A stretch of 64,000 nucleotides of DNA. Origin: Methanomassiliicoccales archaeon (GTDB lineage Archaea > Thermoplasmatota > Thermoplasmata > Methanomassiliicoccales > UBA472). The position numbers and the translations under genes were made by a program. Positions 28,093 to 37,088 of the stretch are shown in pieces; position 1 is the stretch's first letter, and each line of letters begins with the position of its first letter. Location: the NCBI GenBank assembly GCA_038740345.1, contig JAVYMA010000008.1, positions 1 to 64,000 on the forward strand, written 5' to 3'. The notes below the pieces were generated by a model that searched no databases, was not told where the DNA came from, and was given only the letters and a program-made list of their open reading frames with translations.

Positions 28093-31000
28093 TTATTTCC
28101 CTCCTTCCAGGGCGGCGTCGATTATGGCGTACATCTGCACATTCTTGAATCCCTTCTGCTCCATGGCCCCAGAAGGACAGGCTGCGACGCAAGTGCCGCA
28201 TCCTTTGCACAGACCTTCATTAACCACCGCCTTAAGCTTGTCTGGATTCGATGGGTCCTTGACTATAGTTATCGCCTTATATTCGCAGACGGGTTCGCAA
28301 ACACCGCAACCATTGCATATCATCTCATTGACTGCAGCGATGATTCCCTCCGTCTCGAGATAGTCGCGAGAGATCACCGTCATGGCCCTGGCTGCTGCGC
28401 CCGAAGCCTGAGCTATGCTCTCATCCATGAACTTGGGCCAATGGGCTAGTCCAGCGAGGTATACGCCGTTGGTAGCGAAATCCACCGGCCTTAGTTTCAT
28501 ATGGGCCTCAAGGAAGTAGCCATCCTTGCTTAACGGAACTTTCAAAGCTTTGGCCAATTCCTCGTTGTCGTGATACGGTCTTATGCCCACGGAGAGCACT
28601 ACAGCATCCGCAGGTATGCTCAACTTTTCCCCTAGCACTACATCGTTCACCAGGACCCTTAGCCCACTGCCGTGCTTCTCTACCTTCGGATCCTCGTTGT
28701 CAGGGAAGCGGACGAACCTAACGCCTAGCTCACCGGCCTCCTTGTAGTAATCCTCTCTGAAACCATAAGTTCTGATATCTTTGTGGAGGACATAGACCTC
28801 AGTGGAGGGGGAGGACTTCTTTATCTTGATAGCATTGCGCACGGCTTCAGTGCAGCATACCCTGCTGCAATAGGGTGCCTCATTATTCCTGGAGCCGACG
28901 CACTGAATCATGACCACGTTCTTGGCATTCAAGGGCCCAGCCATCATCTTCTCCTCAAGCTCCCACTGCGTCATCACCCTGGGATCGCCATACATGAATT
29001 CGCCAGGCTTGGGCTTGTATTGCTGGGCTCCCACAGCCACAATAATGGCCCCTGTCTCCAGTTCTTCACCTTTATTGGTCTTGACCTTGAAGTTGCCTAC
29101 AAAGCCTGACACATCAGTCACAGTCGTGTTAAGGTGAACGGTAATCCTGGGGCACGCTCGCACCTTGGATATGAGCTCATCCAGTCGTTTGGATGTGGGA
29201 ATACCGTTTTCCTCCGACTTGATGTTTCTCATATTGCCGCCTAGCTCACCCGATTTCTCGATCAGGTGCACATTGAATCCCTGCTCCGCCATATCCAAGG
29301 CAGCCGTCATCCCTGCTAGACCGCCACCGATGACCATGCCTGAGTGTAGAACGCCCAACTTGCTTTTGCTGAGGGGTTCAAGCAATCTGGCCTTGGCCAC
29401 AGCCATGCGAACCAAGTCTTTGCTCTTCTCCGTGGCCTTCTCTGGCTCATGCATGTGGATCCAAGAGCATTGATCACGGATGTTAGCCATTTCGAATAGA
29501 TAGGGATTCAGCCCTGCTTCTTTTATTGTGCTCTGGAACAGTGGTTCGTGCGTGCGTGGGGTACAGCTGGCCACCACTACACGATTCAGATTCAGCTCCT
29601 TTATCTTCTTCTTGATGTTCTCTTGGAAGTCTGCCGAGCATGTGTACTTGCCCTCTTCAGCATGGACCACATTGGGGAGAGTCTTAGCATATTCGACGAC
29701 TTTAGGAACATCCACTGTGCCACGGATGTTTATGCCGCAATCGCAAACGAACACCCCAATCCTTGGCTCTTGACCCGTGACGTCGATCTCGGGTATCTCA
29801 GGCGGCACATAATGTACCCTGTTTTTGTAAACCTGGGAACCAGCCTTGCATGCAGCACCTGATGCCTCCGCTACAGATTGAGGGATATCCTTAGGGGCGC
29901 TAAATGCACCAGTGACGTATATGCCCTTGCGGTTCGTGGACAACGGGTCGAAGACCGTGGTCTCGGCGAATCCGTATTTGTTCAATTTGATCCCCAAGGC
30001 CTCGGAAAGCTTGTGTGCGTCAGAGGGGGGCTCAAATCCCACAGAAAGGACCACCATATCGAACTCTTCCTGATTGGTCTCAGCTCCATTCGAATAGCGC
30101 AGTATCAACTTCTTGGTCTCTGGATCCTCCTCGACTGACGCTACCCTCACGCCCTTGTACATTTTAATGCCATACTCATTCTCTGCCCTCGCCCTATAAT
30201 CCTCAAACTCCTTACCGAAGGCTCTGATATCCATGAAGAATATGGTCGGTTTCAGTCCCTGTGTGTGTTCCTGAGCTATGATGGCCTGCTTCAAGGCGTA
30301 CATGCAGCAAACGCTCGAGCAGTATGTGTTCCCCACCTTGTCGTCCCTGGAGCCAACGCATTGCAGGAAGGCGACCTTCTGTGGAGTCACATGATCGCTA
30401 GGCCTCACAACGTGACCCTGGAAAGGACCAGTGGCTGAGAGGATGCGCTCGAATTCTAAGGATGTTACCACATTCTTGAACTCGCCATACCCATATTCCT
30501 TTTTTAGCTTGGCATCGAAGATCTCGTACCCAGGCGCCACCACTATGGCTCCTACATGTACCTTCTCAATAGTCTCTTTTTGCTCATAATCCACTGCGTC
30601 CGCAGGACATACCTTTTTGCAGTTGCCACAACGATTCTTAGTAAGATACAAGCACTTTGAAGCGTCAATCGAATACTTCATCGGTACGGCCTGCGCATAA
30701 GGCACATAGATAGCCTTCCTTTGAACCAGGCCGAGGTCATACTCATTCAATGCTTTCGAAGGACATTTCTCTGCGCACAGACCGCAACCTACACAACGAT
30801 CTTCCCTCACATACCTTGGTTTCCTTTTCAAGGTGACTTCGAAATTTGGCGCCTCCCCTTCCACCTTGACGACCTCAGTCAAGGTCATCATGGTTATCAT
30901 TGGATTCCTAGCCGCCTCAACAAGCTTGGGAGAAAGGATGCACATGGAGCAGTCGTTCGTGGGGAACGTCTTATCCAACTGTGCCATCACACCTCCTATG

Positions 31001-31116
31001 CTTGGCTTGCTCTCAATCATATACACCTTGAATCCAGACTCTGCTAGGTCCAAGGCAGTTTGGACGCCGGAGATGCCTCCGCCGACCACCATCACCGATC
31101 CAGTCTTCTTTTCCAT
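28093..31116 (-). CDS. hdrA: HdrA-type flavoprotein with two flavin modules
   Basis: A 1007-residue HdrA, far longer than the roughly 650 of classical methanogen HdrA. Residues 1-440 are an extra module: FAD site VVGGGISG (11-17), NDCSMC (C56, C59), a [4Fe-4S] motif C108-C111-C114-C118, a second with unusual spacing C155-x7-C163-C166-C170, and CSSVCC (266-271). From 452 comes a full HdrA: the N-terminal domain with CDCG, the FAD site VIGGGLAG (595-602), YCSRVCC (749-755), and two C-terminal ferredoxin motifs (C934-C944 and C970-C980). HdrA splits electrons from H2 between a disulfide and ferredoxin. GGAGGAG precedes the ATG. No hdrB or hdrC is in the window. Confidence 0.94.
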   Translation of the reverse strand: MEKKTGSVMVVGGGISGVQTALDLAESGFKVYMIESKPSIGGVMAQLDKTFPTNDCSMCILSPKLVEAARNPMITMMTLTEVVKVEGEAPNFEVTLKRKPRYVREDRCVGCGLCAEKCPSKALNEYDLGLVQRKAIYVPYAQAVPMKYSIDASKCLYLTKNRCGNCKKVCPADAVDYEQKETIEKVHVGAIVVAPGYEIFDAKLKKEYGYGEFKNVVTSLEFERILSATGPFQGHVVRPSDHVTPQKVAFLQCVGSRDDKVGNTYCSSVCCMYALKQAIIAQEHTQGLKPTIFFMDIRAFGKEFEDYRARAENEYGIKMYKGVRVASVEEDPETKKLILRYSNGAETNQEEFDMVVLSVGFEPPSDAHKLSEALGIKLNKYGFAETTVFDPLSTNRKGIYVTGAFSAPKDIPQSVAEASGAACKAGSQVYKNRVHYVPPEIPEIDVTGQEPRIGVFVCDCGINIRGTVDVPKVVEYAKTLPNVVHAEEGKYTCSADFQENIKKKIKELNLNRVVVASCTPRTHEPLFQSTIKEAGLNPYLFEMANIRDQCSWIHMHEPEKATEKSKDLVRMAVAKARLLEPLSKSKLGVLHSGMVIGGGLAGMTAALDMAEQGFNVHLIEKSGELGGNMRNIKSEENGIPTSKRLDELISKVRACPRITVHLNTTVTDVSGFVGNFKVKTNKGEELETGAIIVAVGAQQYKPKPGEFMYGDPRVMTQWELEEKMMAGPLNAKNVVMIQCVGSRNNEAPYCSRVCCTEAVRNAIKIKKSSPSTEVYVLHKDIRTYGFREDYYKEAGELGVRFVRFPDNEDPKVEKHGSGLRVLVNDVVLGEKLSIPADAVVLSVGIRPYHDNEELAKALKVPLSKDGYFLEAHMKLRPVDFATNGVYLAGLAHWPKFMDESIAQASGAAARAMTVISRDYLETEGIIAAVNEMICNGCGVCEPVCEYKAITIVKDPSNPDKLKAVVNEGLCKGCGTCVAACPSGAMEQKGFKNVQMYAIIDAALEGGK

Positions 31117-31137
31117 CCGCGCTCCTCCTTCCTCAAC

Positions 31138-31239
31138 TCACAGAAAATCGTCCATTTGCAAAAGCCCCAGAGGGGTCGAGCGTGCTTCCTCGCAGCTCGC
31201 CTCGAAGTTGACCGATCTTGCCAAGACGAATTCGCTCAT
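31138..31239 (-). CDS. Possible 33-residue protein upstream of hdrA
   Basis: A short frame begins at ATG 31239 (MSEFVLARSVNFEASCEEAR...) and ends GLLQMDDFL at a TGA 21 nt before the hdrA ATG. The hdrA ribosome site GGAGGAG fills the gap. A GGGAGG lies 14 nt before its own ATG, which is too far to be convincing. It has one Cys and an acidic end. It could be a genuine small subunit, a leader peptide or chance. Confidence 0.35.
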   Translation of the reverse strand: MSEFVLARSVNFEASCEEARSTPLGLLQMDDFL

Positions 31240-31276
31240 GGTCAGCTAATATTCCTCCCATAACTCATGTCCACCA

Positions 31277-31425
31277 GCGCAGTCACTGCGGCTGTAAGGT
31301 ATAGTTCCTATTGCCATGCTCACATGGCATGCCGTCGACCTCGAAACCGCAATGACTTTTGCGCGTGGCCAACCTACTGGGGTAGGAAGCCCATCCACGA
31401 TGCCTGTATCATATGGGCTGCTTCC
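31277..31425 (-). promoter_or_regulatory. Hairpin-rich region upstream of the hdrA operon
   Basis: Four inverted repeats are packed in 150 bp: CGCAG-TCA-CTGCG (31278-31290), TGCCATG-CTCA-CATGGCA (31312-31329), CCTAC-TGGG-GTAGG (31373-31386), and GGAAGCCCAT with ATGGGC(TGC)TTCC (31385-31425). The last two share bases 31385-31386, so they cannot form fully at once. A structured 5' leader or a separate RNA is possible. Frames of 70-89 codons cross this stretch on both strands but match no known protein. Confidence 0.35.
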
Positions 31426-31717
31426 CCGATTAAGACTACCATATTTCAACGTTTTGAAAGTTACATTCGAAGCTTTTGATAGATGCATCGGCTCGCCTAC
31501 TTTCATCCTCTTACAATCATCATTTATAATTTCTTCGAAATTTCGTCTCCTATTTCCGAACGCCCTCTCCGAATGTGATGCATGACGGGTTCACGCAATT
31601 TCTCATCTGAACGCCAATCTTCCATTTCAGGCTGAGAGATAATGAGTACCTTCGCTGATAATCAAATTCGGTATCAGGAAGATACATAGTTTTAATTTCA
31701 ATTGAGATGGAACGCAT

Positions 31718-32491
31718 GTGTTGATAGAGTTGATATTAGCCTCTGTTGTCGGAGCTCTCTCCTTGGCCTCAGCCATGGCCATAAAGAGAACCTTCACCCA
31801 CACAGCATCACCTGGAATTCTTGAGGCCGTGGAAGTAAGGGCAGGGAACCTAAAGAGGGTTCTTTGGAGACCCGCTCGCAAAGCAGAAAGGCCTAGGGTT
31901 GTAGTGCAAGGCCCTAAAGTAAAGCCCATAGTATGCCAGATATGCATAGGGCGGATCAAGGAAGGGTTGGAATTCGCCAAATGCGGATGTGGAAGGACGT
32001 TTCATATCACCTGCCTGACACGCACTGCCTTCTGCCCTTACTGTAATGAGACTTTTAAGGATGGGGTACCTGAGGAACACATTGTGCGCCCCGCACCGCC
32101 GACAGAACTCAATGGAAGGAAAAAGCCTGAGGTGCGCATTCTCTGGGAGCCAGCGATTAGAAAATCTTGTCCGGTTTGCGGTCGAGAAATGGATGAGAAT
32201 GAAAGGGAGTGCGTCTGCGGGGCCATTATCATAGAGGAAGACGAAGTCTTCGAATGCCCCTCATGTGGGACGGAAGTGCCTGCCAATATGATGCAATGCC
32301 CTGGATGCAAAGAGAGATTCGACCTTGTAGAAGAGCCGATTTGCCCTATATGTGGGCTTTTAGTATCTTCCCAAGATGGGGTATGTGATTGCGGAGGGCT
32401 CGCTAAGGATGAGTGCCCCGAATGCGGTGCGTCGTTGGCACCGCAGGACACAAAATGCCCTTCTTGCGGGACGACTTTCGAGTTGGTTTAA
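31718..32491 (+). CDS. Membrane-anchored RING-like and zinc-ribbon protein
   Basis: Residues 1-22 are a hydrophobic anchor. Residues 73-109 hold C73-x2-C76-x12-C89-x-C91-x4-H96-x2-C99-x6-C106-x2-C109, a C4HC3 pattern like RING-CH or PHD fingers (CGCGRTFHITCLTRTAFCPYC). Four zinc ribbons follow with pairs at 151/154-165/167, 180/183-194/197, 209/212-223/225 and 233/236-247/250. RING domains mostly serve ubiquitin ligases or protein scaffolds; no ubiquitin-like, E1 or E2 gene is seen here, so a ligase role is only a possibility. The start is GTG at 31718. The next gene, on the same strand, is ftsZ. Confidence 0.75.
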   Translation: MLIELILASVVGALSLASAMAIKRTFTHTASPGILEAVEVRAGNLKRVLWRPARKAERPRVVVQGPKVKPIVCQICIGRIKEGLEFAKCGCGRTFHITCLTRTAFCPYCNETFKDGVPEEHIVRPAPPTELNGRKKPEVRILWEPAIRKSCPVCGREMDENERECVCGAIIIEEDEVFECPSCGTEVPANMMQCPGCKERFDLVEEPICPICGLLVSSQDGVCDCGGLAKDECPECGASLAPQDTKCPSCGTTFELV

Positions 32492-32551
32492 GGAGGCTGC
32501 CAGCCTCAAAACGAATTTATACGCTCCATGAGATACCCATGATAGGGATGG

Positions 32552-33646
32552 GTGCACATGAGGCCGAATAATGACTTTGCTTGCAGAAGGTCAGAAATGA
32601 GCATGGACGTTAACTCAGGAGGACCTGCTACTTCAGCTGAGGATGAAGAGCTTCGAAGACTTGTCGAACAATTCAAAGTAAAGATCACCATTATTGGATG
32701 TGGAGGCGGGGGATCAAATACCATTAGGCGCTTGGCTCAATCAGGAATATCTGATGTCACTCTGGTCGCAGCCAATAGCGATGCTCGGCATCTTCTCTCG
32801 GTGCAGGTGCCGAACAAGGTCCTTCTAGGCAGGACAAGAACGAAAGGCTTAGGTGCGGGTGCAATACCAGAAGTGGGTGCCGCAGCTGCCGAGGAAGCTA
32901 GGAATGAGCTGATGAGTTATATTGACGGCAGACAGATGGTCTTTATTACTGCTGGCATGGGGGGAGGGACCGGTACGGGCTCAGCACCAGTCATAGCAGA
33001 GATGGCGCGCATGAGGGGTGCATTGGTAATGGGAGTTGTTACCATGCCATTCAAGGCCGAGGGTAGGGTACGGATGGAGAATGCGCTTCGCGGTCTGAAC
33101 CGATTGAGGCAGCATTGCGATACCACCATCGTTATCCCGAACGACAGGCTACTAGAATTAGTTCCCAAGCTGCCATTGGAAGCCGCCTTCAAAGTGGCTG
33201 ACGAAGTATTGATGCAAAGCATAAAAGGAATAACTGAGGCATTAACTAAGCCGGGGCTAGTCAATGTCGATTTCAATGACCTCATGACCATAATGAAGAG
33301 CGGCGGCGTGGCCATGATTGGCTTGGGCGAGGGAACGAAAGAAGACGGCCGTTTGGAGAAAGTGGATAAAGCTGTGACCGAAGCTATGGGGTCGCCGCTT
33401 CTCGGAGATATCGATACCAGAGAAGCGCATGGCGCATTGATCAGAGTGGTAGGCGGACCGGATATGACAGTAAGCGAGGCAGAGAGGGCAGCTGAATTAG
33501 TAGCTCAGAAAGTCCGACCTGATGCGCGTATCATCTGGGGGTGTGCCATTGATCCTGCTATGGAGAACAGGATGAGAGTTATGGTCGTGGTTACAGGGGT
33601 GAAGTCCAATAACTTCCTCAGCCGCTATACGCTAGGGAAGTGCTAA
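32552..33646 (+). CDS. ftsZ: Cell division protein FtsZ
   Basis: A tubulin-fold GTPase that polymerises at the division site. Seen: CGGGGSNTIRRL (G1-type loop), the tubulin signature GMGGGTGTGSAP (135-146), and the T7-loop region VNVDFNDLMTIMKSGGVAMIG that completes the GTP site of the next subunit. The protein stops shortly after the GTPase/C-terminal domain with NNFLSRYTLGKC, so it lacks the long tail used by many FtsZs to bind partners. The first 30 residues vary in the family; starts at 32552 (GTG), 32558 and 32597 are possible. AATTTATACG near 32514 is a likely TATA box. Confidence 0.95.
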   Translation: MHMRPNNDFACRRSEMSMDVNSGGPATSAEDEELRRLVEQFKVKITIIGCGGGGSNTIRRLAQSGISDVTLVAANSDARHLLSVQVPNKVLLGRTRTKGLGAGAIPEVGAAAAEEARNELMSYIDGRQMVFITAGMGGGTGTGSAPVIAEMARMRGALVMGVVTMPFKAEGRVRMENALRGLNRLRQHCDTTIVIPNDRLLELVPKLPLEAAFKVADEVLMQSIKGITEALTKPGLVNVDFNDLMTIMKSGGVAMIGLGEGTKEDGRLEKVDKAVTEAMGSPLLGDIDTREAHGALIRVVGGPDMTVSEAERAAELVAQKVRPDARIIWGCAIDPAMENRMRVMVVVTGVKSNNFLSRYTLGKC

Positions 33647-33650
33647 AGAA

Positions 33651-33956
33651 ATGGTGGTGAAAGATAAGCGGGGTAGACGCCGGTATGTGGCCTTCAAATT
33701 AGTTTCAGAAAAACCTGTATCCACCGACGCCTTCATGAGCGCCTTGAAAAAATCAAGCCCTCCAGGAGGCAAGCCTCCCAAGTTGATACAATTCGATGGA
33801 AACCATGGGATAGTACGCTGCGAGCTTAAGGACCTAAATAATACTAGAGTCATATTATTAAAAATAGGCGAAGAGATGGGAGCGGAGATTCAAACCCTGA
33901 GTACATCTGGAACCCTGTTGGCTCTACGAAAAAGACTTGATCTCAAGAAAACATAG
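33651..33956 (+). CDS. rnp2: RNase P protein component 2 (Pop5-like)
   Basis: A 101-residue protein that pairs with Rpp30 to support the catalytic domain of RNase P RNA. Family features: RRRYVAFKLVSEKPVS at the start, DGNHGIVRCELKDLNNTRVILL in the centre and TLSTSGTLLALRKR at the end. It begins 5 nt after ftsZ. In many archaea pop5 precedes psmA, as it does here. Confidence 0.85.
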   Translation: MVVKDKRGRRRYVAFKLVSEKPVSTDAFMSALKKSSPPGGKPPKLIQFDGNHGIVRCELKDLNNTRVILLKIGEEMGAEIQTLSTSGTLLALRKRLDLKKT

Positions 33957-34052
33957 AATAGATATGTAAAATAAGAGCTAAATGTGAGCTAAGAAATTCC
34001 TTTTTCCCATCGAGCCAGACCAATTTTATTAATATCCACTAAGTCCCCCAAC

Positions 34053-34103
34053 AAATATATATTGGGTGTATTCTGTAGGTTGCGAATCAGCCGAGAGAAG
34101 GTG
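34053..34103 (+). promoter_or_regulatory. psmA promoter and ribosome site
   Basis: AAATATATATT at 34053-34063 is a strong TATA box. The predicted start is near 34085, and GAAGGTGA shortly before the ATG at 34106 is a good Shine-Dalgarno site. This suggests that the proteasome-exosome genes have their own promoter apart from ftsZ-rnp2. Confidence 0.65.
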
Positions 34104-34105
34104 AA

Positions 34106-34831
34106 ATGATGCAGCCGGGACAAATGGCATACGATAGAGCCATAACAGTGTTTTCCCCTGACGGGCGTTTATTCCAGGTGGAATACGCTAGGGAAGCGGT
34201 CAAACGCGGAACGACCACGGTCGGTCTCAAATTCAAGAACGGAGTGGTTCTAATCGTTGATAAGAGGATAGCTAGCCGTCTAATGGAACCTAAGTCCATC
34301 GAGAAGATATTCCAAATCGATGGACATATCGGATGTGCCACATCTGGACTCGTGGCTGACGCGAGGATTTTAGTGGATCAGGCCAGGATTATCGCTCAGA
34401 TAAACAAAATAACCTATGATGAAAATATGAGTGTAGAGGAGCTGGTAAAGCGCATTTGCGATTACAAGCAGAACTACACTCAATACGGCGGAGTGCGTCC
34501 CTTTGGCACTGCCTTGTTGGTGGCAGGTGTGGACGAGCAAGGAGAACACCTCTTCGAAACCGATCCCAGTGGTGCTCTGGTATCATATAAAGCAGGCTCT
34601 ATTGGGGCAGGGCGCAATGCTGTGATGGAGGTATTCGAGGAGGAATACAAAGAAGGAATGGATATGGAGTCCGCCATAATCCTCGGCCTTAAAGCTCTGA
34701 AAAAAGCCACTGAGGAGGAGAAGCTCAACCCTAAAGCAGTTGAAATAGGAGTGGTGGTGAGGGGCGAGAACTTCAGGCGACTTGACGAGTCGGAGGTCGA
34801 GTCCTACATCGAAAAGGCTGAAGCCTCCTGA
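34106..34831 (+). CDS. psmA: Proteasome alpha subunit
   Basis: Forms the outer seven-membered rings of the 20S proteasome and gates entry. Seen: the N-terminal gate and signature [27 protein letters not shown], the [20 protein letters not shown] strand pair, and [17 protein letters not shown]. It has no catalytic N-terminal Thr, as expected of alpha. An ATG at 34109 is an equally good start. First gene of the psmA-sbds-rrp4-rrp41-rrp42-rpl37ae-rpoP-pcc1-pfdB run. Confidence 0.97.
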   Translation: MMQPGQMAYDRAITVFSPDGRLFQVEYAREAVKRGTTTVGLKFKNGVVLIVDKRIASRLMEPKSIEKIFQIDGHIGCATSGLVADARILVDQARIIAQINKITYDENMSVEELVKRICDYKQNYTQYGGVRPFGTALLVAGVDEQGEHLFETDPSGALVSYKAGSIGAGRNAVMEVFEEEYKEGMDMESAIILGLKALKKATEEEKLNPKAVEIGVVVRGENFRRLDESEVESYIEKAEAS

Positions 34832-34841
34832 TGAGGTATAA

Positions 34842-35537
34842 ATGGTCGACATAGAAGATGCCATTATCGCTCGCTACGAGTCCCATGGGGAAACTTTCGA
34901 GATACTCATCGACCCCAAGGTGGTTAAGGCGCTGAAGGAAGGAAAGGATGTGAATCTTTATGACCACATGGTAGTCGATGAGATCTTCAAAAATGCGCAT
35001 AAGGGCACCAGGGCAGCAGAGGAGGATATCAGAAAAGTTTTCGGCACCACCGATGTCATGCAGGTGGCAAAAACTATCGTGCTCAAAGGAGAAGTACATT
35101 TAACCGCCGAGCAGCGCAAGGAGATGCTGGCAAACAAAAAAGCCAGGATTATATCAGAAATAGCCAGGAATGCCATAAATCCACAGACTGGTGCCCCGCA
35201 TACTCCTCAGCGGATCGAAATGGCGATGGAAGAGGCCAAAGTGCACATAGACGCTTTCAAGCCTGTAGAGCAGCAAGTCAAAGAAGTATTGGATAAGCTA
35301 AGACCCATCATTCCTATTCGTTTCGACAAGCTTCGCATCGCCGTGAAGCTGAGTGGCGAGGAGTACGGCCGCTGCTATGAAGATATGATACATTTCGGCA
35401 AGATACTAAGGGAAGAATGGCAGCCCAACGGCTCCTGGATAGGTGTGGTGGAGATACCAGCTGGCTTGAGAGACGACTTCTATGCCAAACTGAATGAGAA
35501 GACAAAGGGCAATGCGGAGACAAAGCAGTTGAAGTAA
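34842..35537 (+). CDS. Ribosome maturation protein SBDS (Sdo1)
   Basis: A 231-residue SBDS protein, which in eukaryotes releases eIF6 from the 60S subunit. The FYSH domain is [24 protein letters not shown]...[11 protein letters not shown], the middle helical domain includes [22 protein letters not shown] and TPHTPQRIE-like [15 protein letters not shown], and the C-terminal ferredoxin-like domain has [25 protein letters not shown]. It starts 10 nt after psmA with GATGAGGT upstream, in its conserved place before rrp4. Confidence 0.95.
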   Translation: MVDIEDAIIARYESHGETFEILIDPKVVKALKEGKDVNLYDHMVVDEIFKNAHKGTRAAEEDIRKVFGTTDVMQVAKTIVLKGEVHLTAEQRKEMLANKKARIISEIARNAINPQTGAPHTPQRIEMAMEEAKVHIDAFKPVEQQVKEVLDKLRPIIPIRFDKLRIAVKLSGEEYGRCYEDMIHFGKILREEWQPNGSWIGVVEIPAGLRDDFYAKLNEKTKGNAETKQLK

Positions 35538-35599
35538 TGCAGCCCTTGTCTATTAAACATGCAGAACGCTAATGTGAATGGAGTATGAGAAGTGAGAAT

Positions 35600-36313
35600 A
35601 TGAATAAAGAAGGACAGGGGTCCTCCCGAGAAATAGTCCTGCCTGGAGATATGTTGGAACCAGTAGGGCGCATGAAAGCTGGTGCCGGGACCTATGTGGA
35701 AGACGGTAAGATATTTGCCGCCCAGGTGGGGATTAAGAGTATCAAATCGAATTTCGTCAACGTCATACCTCTCAGTGGTAGATATATTCCCACACCAGGG
35801 GATACTGTGATAGGCAAAGTAGTGGACATAGGGCCTTCCAATTGGCTCATAGACATCAATTCTCCCTATCCTGCTCCCTTGCATGTAAATGAAGTACCAT
35901 GGAGGGTGGATTTTGGCGACACAGCCAGATTCATGAATGTGGGAGATACGCTTCTTGCCAAGGTGCTTATGGTGGATGAGACGAAACGTGTCCAGGTGAC
36001 TATGAAGGAGCAAGGGTTGAGGAAGCTCCAAGGGGGCCAGATTGTTGAGATTTCCTACAGTAAGGTTCCCCGCGTGATAGGTAAAGGGGGGTCCATGATA
36101 CAAATAATCAAGAACATGACCAACACGCGCATCTTCGTGGGGCAGAATGGACGCATATGGCTTGACGGTGAGATTGAGAATATAGTTTTCGCGATTAGGG
36201 CAATAAAGATGATAGAGGAAAACGCGCAGACCATGCATTTGACGGAAAGGGTGAAGGAATATCTCGAATCTGTATGTAAACCAGCCTCAGTAGGAGATTC
36301 AGGAGAAGGGTGA
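35600..36313 (+). CDS. rrp4: Exosome RNA-binding subunit Rrp4
   Basis: Cap subunit that guides RNA into the archaeal exosome ring. Three domains: N-terminal ([25 protein letters not shown]), S1 ([26 protein letters not shown]) and a C-terminal KH domain ([17 protein letters not shown], with the GxxG loop written GKGG). An ATG at 35585 lies in frame, but the ATG at 35600 has a GTGAG site just before it. Followed 4 nt later by rrp41. Confidence 0.95.
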   Translation: MNKEGQGSSREIVLPGDMLEPVGRMKAGAGTYVEDGKIFAAQVGIKSIKSNFVNVIPLSGRYIPTPGDTVIGKVVDIGPSNWLIDINSPYPAPLHVNEVPWRVDFGDTARFMNVGDTLLAKVLMVDETKRVQVTMKEQGLRKLQGGQIVEISYSKVPRVIGKGGSMIQIIKNMTNTRIFVGQNGRIWLDGEIENIVFAIRAIKMIEENAQTMHLTERVKEYLESVCKPASVGDSGEG

Positions 36314-36317
36314 TGAA

Positions 36318-37088
36318 ATGGGTGGAAACAGTGATATAAAATTGATCAGCGACGATGGTATAAGGTTCGATGGCAGGAGGGTTGATGAGCTTCGTCCCAT
36401 ACGTATCGAGGCTGGGGTGCTCAAGCGCGCCGATGGGTCGGCATATGTGGAGTTCGGCAAGAACAAGGTTCTGGCTGCAGTCTACGGCCCAAGAGAATGC
36501 CATCCCCGACATATGCAAGACCCAGCCAAGGCTATCGTACAATGCAAGTACAACATGATCGCCTTTTCGGTGAGTGACAGGAAGAGGCCAGGGCCTGACA
36601 GGAGATCGGTGGAGATATCTAAGATAATCTCTGAGGCTTTGGAGTATGTGGTATTCACAGAAAATTTCCCTAGAACCTCTATTGACGTATACATCGAAGT
36701 ACTTCAGGCCAATGCTGGGACCAGATGCGCGGGGCTTACCGCCGCTAGTGTAGCCCTAGCCGATGCTGGCATACCGATGAGAGATTTAGTTCCTGCAGTG
36801 GCCGTGGGCAAAGTAAATGATCAAGTAGTGCTCGACTTGCAAAAGGAGGAGGATAATTTTGGACAGGCGGACCTCCCCATCGCCATGATCCCGCGCACTG
36901 GTGAGATACTCCTGCTGCAGATGGATGGGCATATGACGCGAGCGGAATTCGACCGGGCCATAGAAATGGGTGTGAGGGCGTGCAAGCGCATCTACGAAAT
37001 GCAGAAGGATGCCCTAGCTAGGCGTTACGCCGTGGAGAAGGTCTTGGACGATCCAATCGAAGATACCATGCCTGAGCAGGAGGGATGA
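36318..37088 (+). CDS. rrp41: Exosome catalytic subunit Rrp41
   Basis: Phosphorolytic RNase PH-fold subunit that degrades RNA 3' to 5'. Seen: [16 protein letters not shown], the [21 protein letters not shown] strand set, the RNA-binding [10 protein letters not shown] basic loop, and [19 protein letters not shown]. The active-site Asp region is [22 protein letters not shown]. Length 256 is normal. Its stop overlaps the start of rrp42 by 4 nt (ATGA), consistent with coupled synthesis of the 1:1 ring. Confidence 0.96.
   Translation: MGGNSDIKLISDDGIRFDGRRVDELRPIRIEAGVLKRADGSAYVEFGKNKVLAAVYGPRECHPRHMQDPAKAIVQCKYNMIAFSVSDRKRPGPDRRSVEISKIISEALEYVVFTENFPRTSIDVYIEVLQANAGTRCAGLTAASVALADAGIPMRDLVPAVAVGKVNDQVVLDLQKEEDNFGQADLPIAMIPRTGEILLLQMDGHMTRAEFDRAIEMGVRACKRIYEMQKDALARRYAVEKVLDDPIEDTMPEQEG

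Noticed and set aside
25061-31116. Many long plus-strand frames opposite the hydrogenase genes.
   Set aside because: They are shadows of strongly coding minus-strand genes and carry no motif.
31277-31506. An 86-codon minus-strand frame (31246-31506) and overlapping plus-strand frames upstream of hdrA.
   Set aside because: No recognisable domain, and dense inverted repeats explain the region at least as well.
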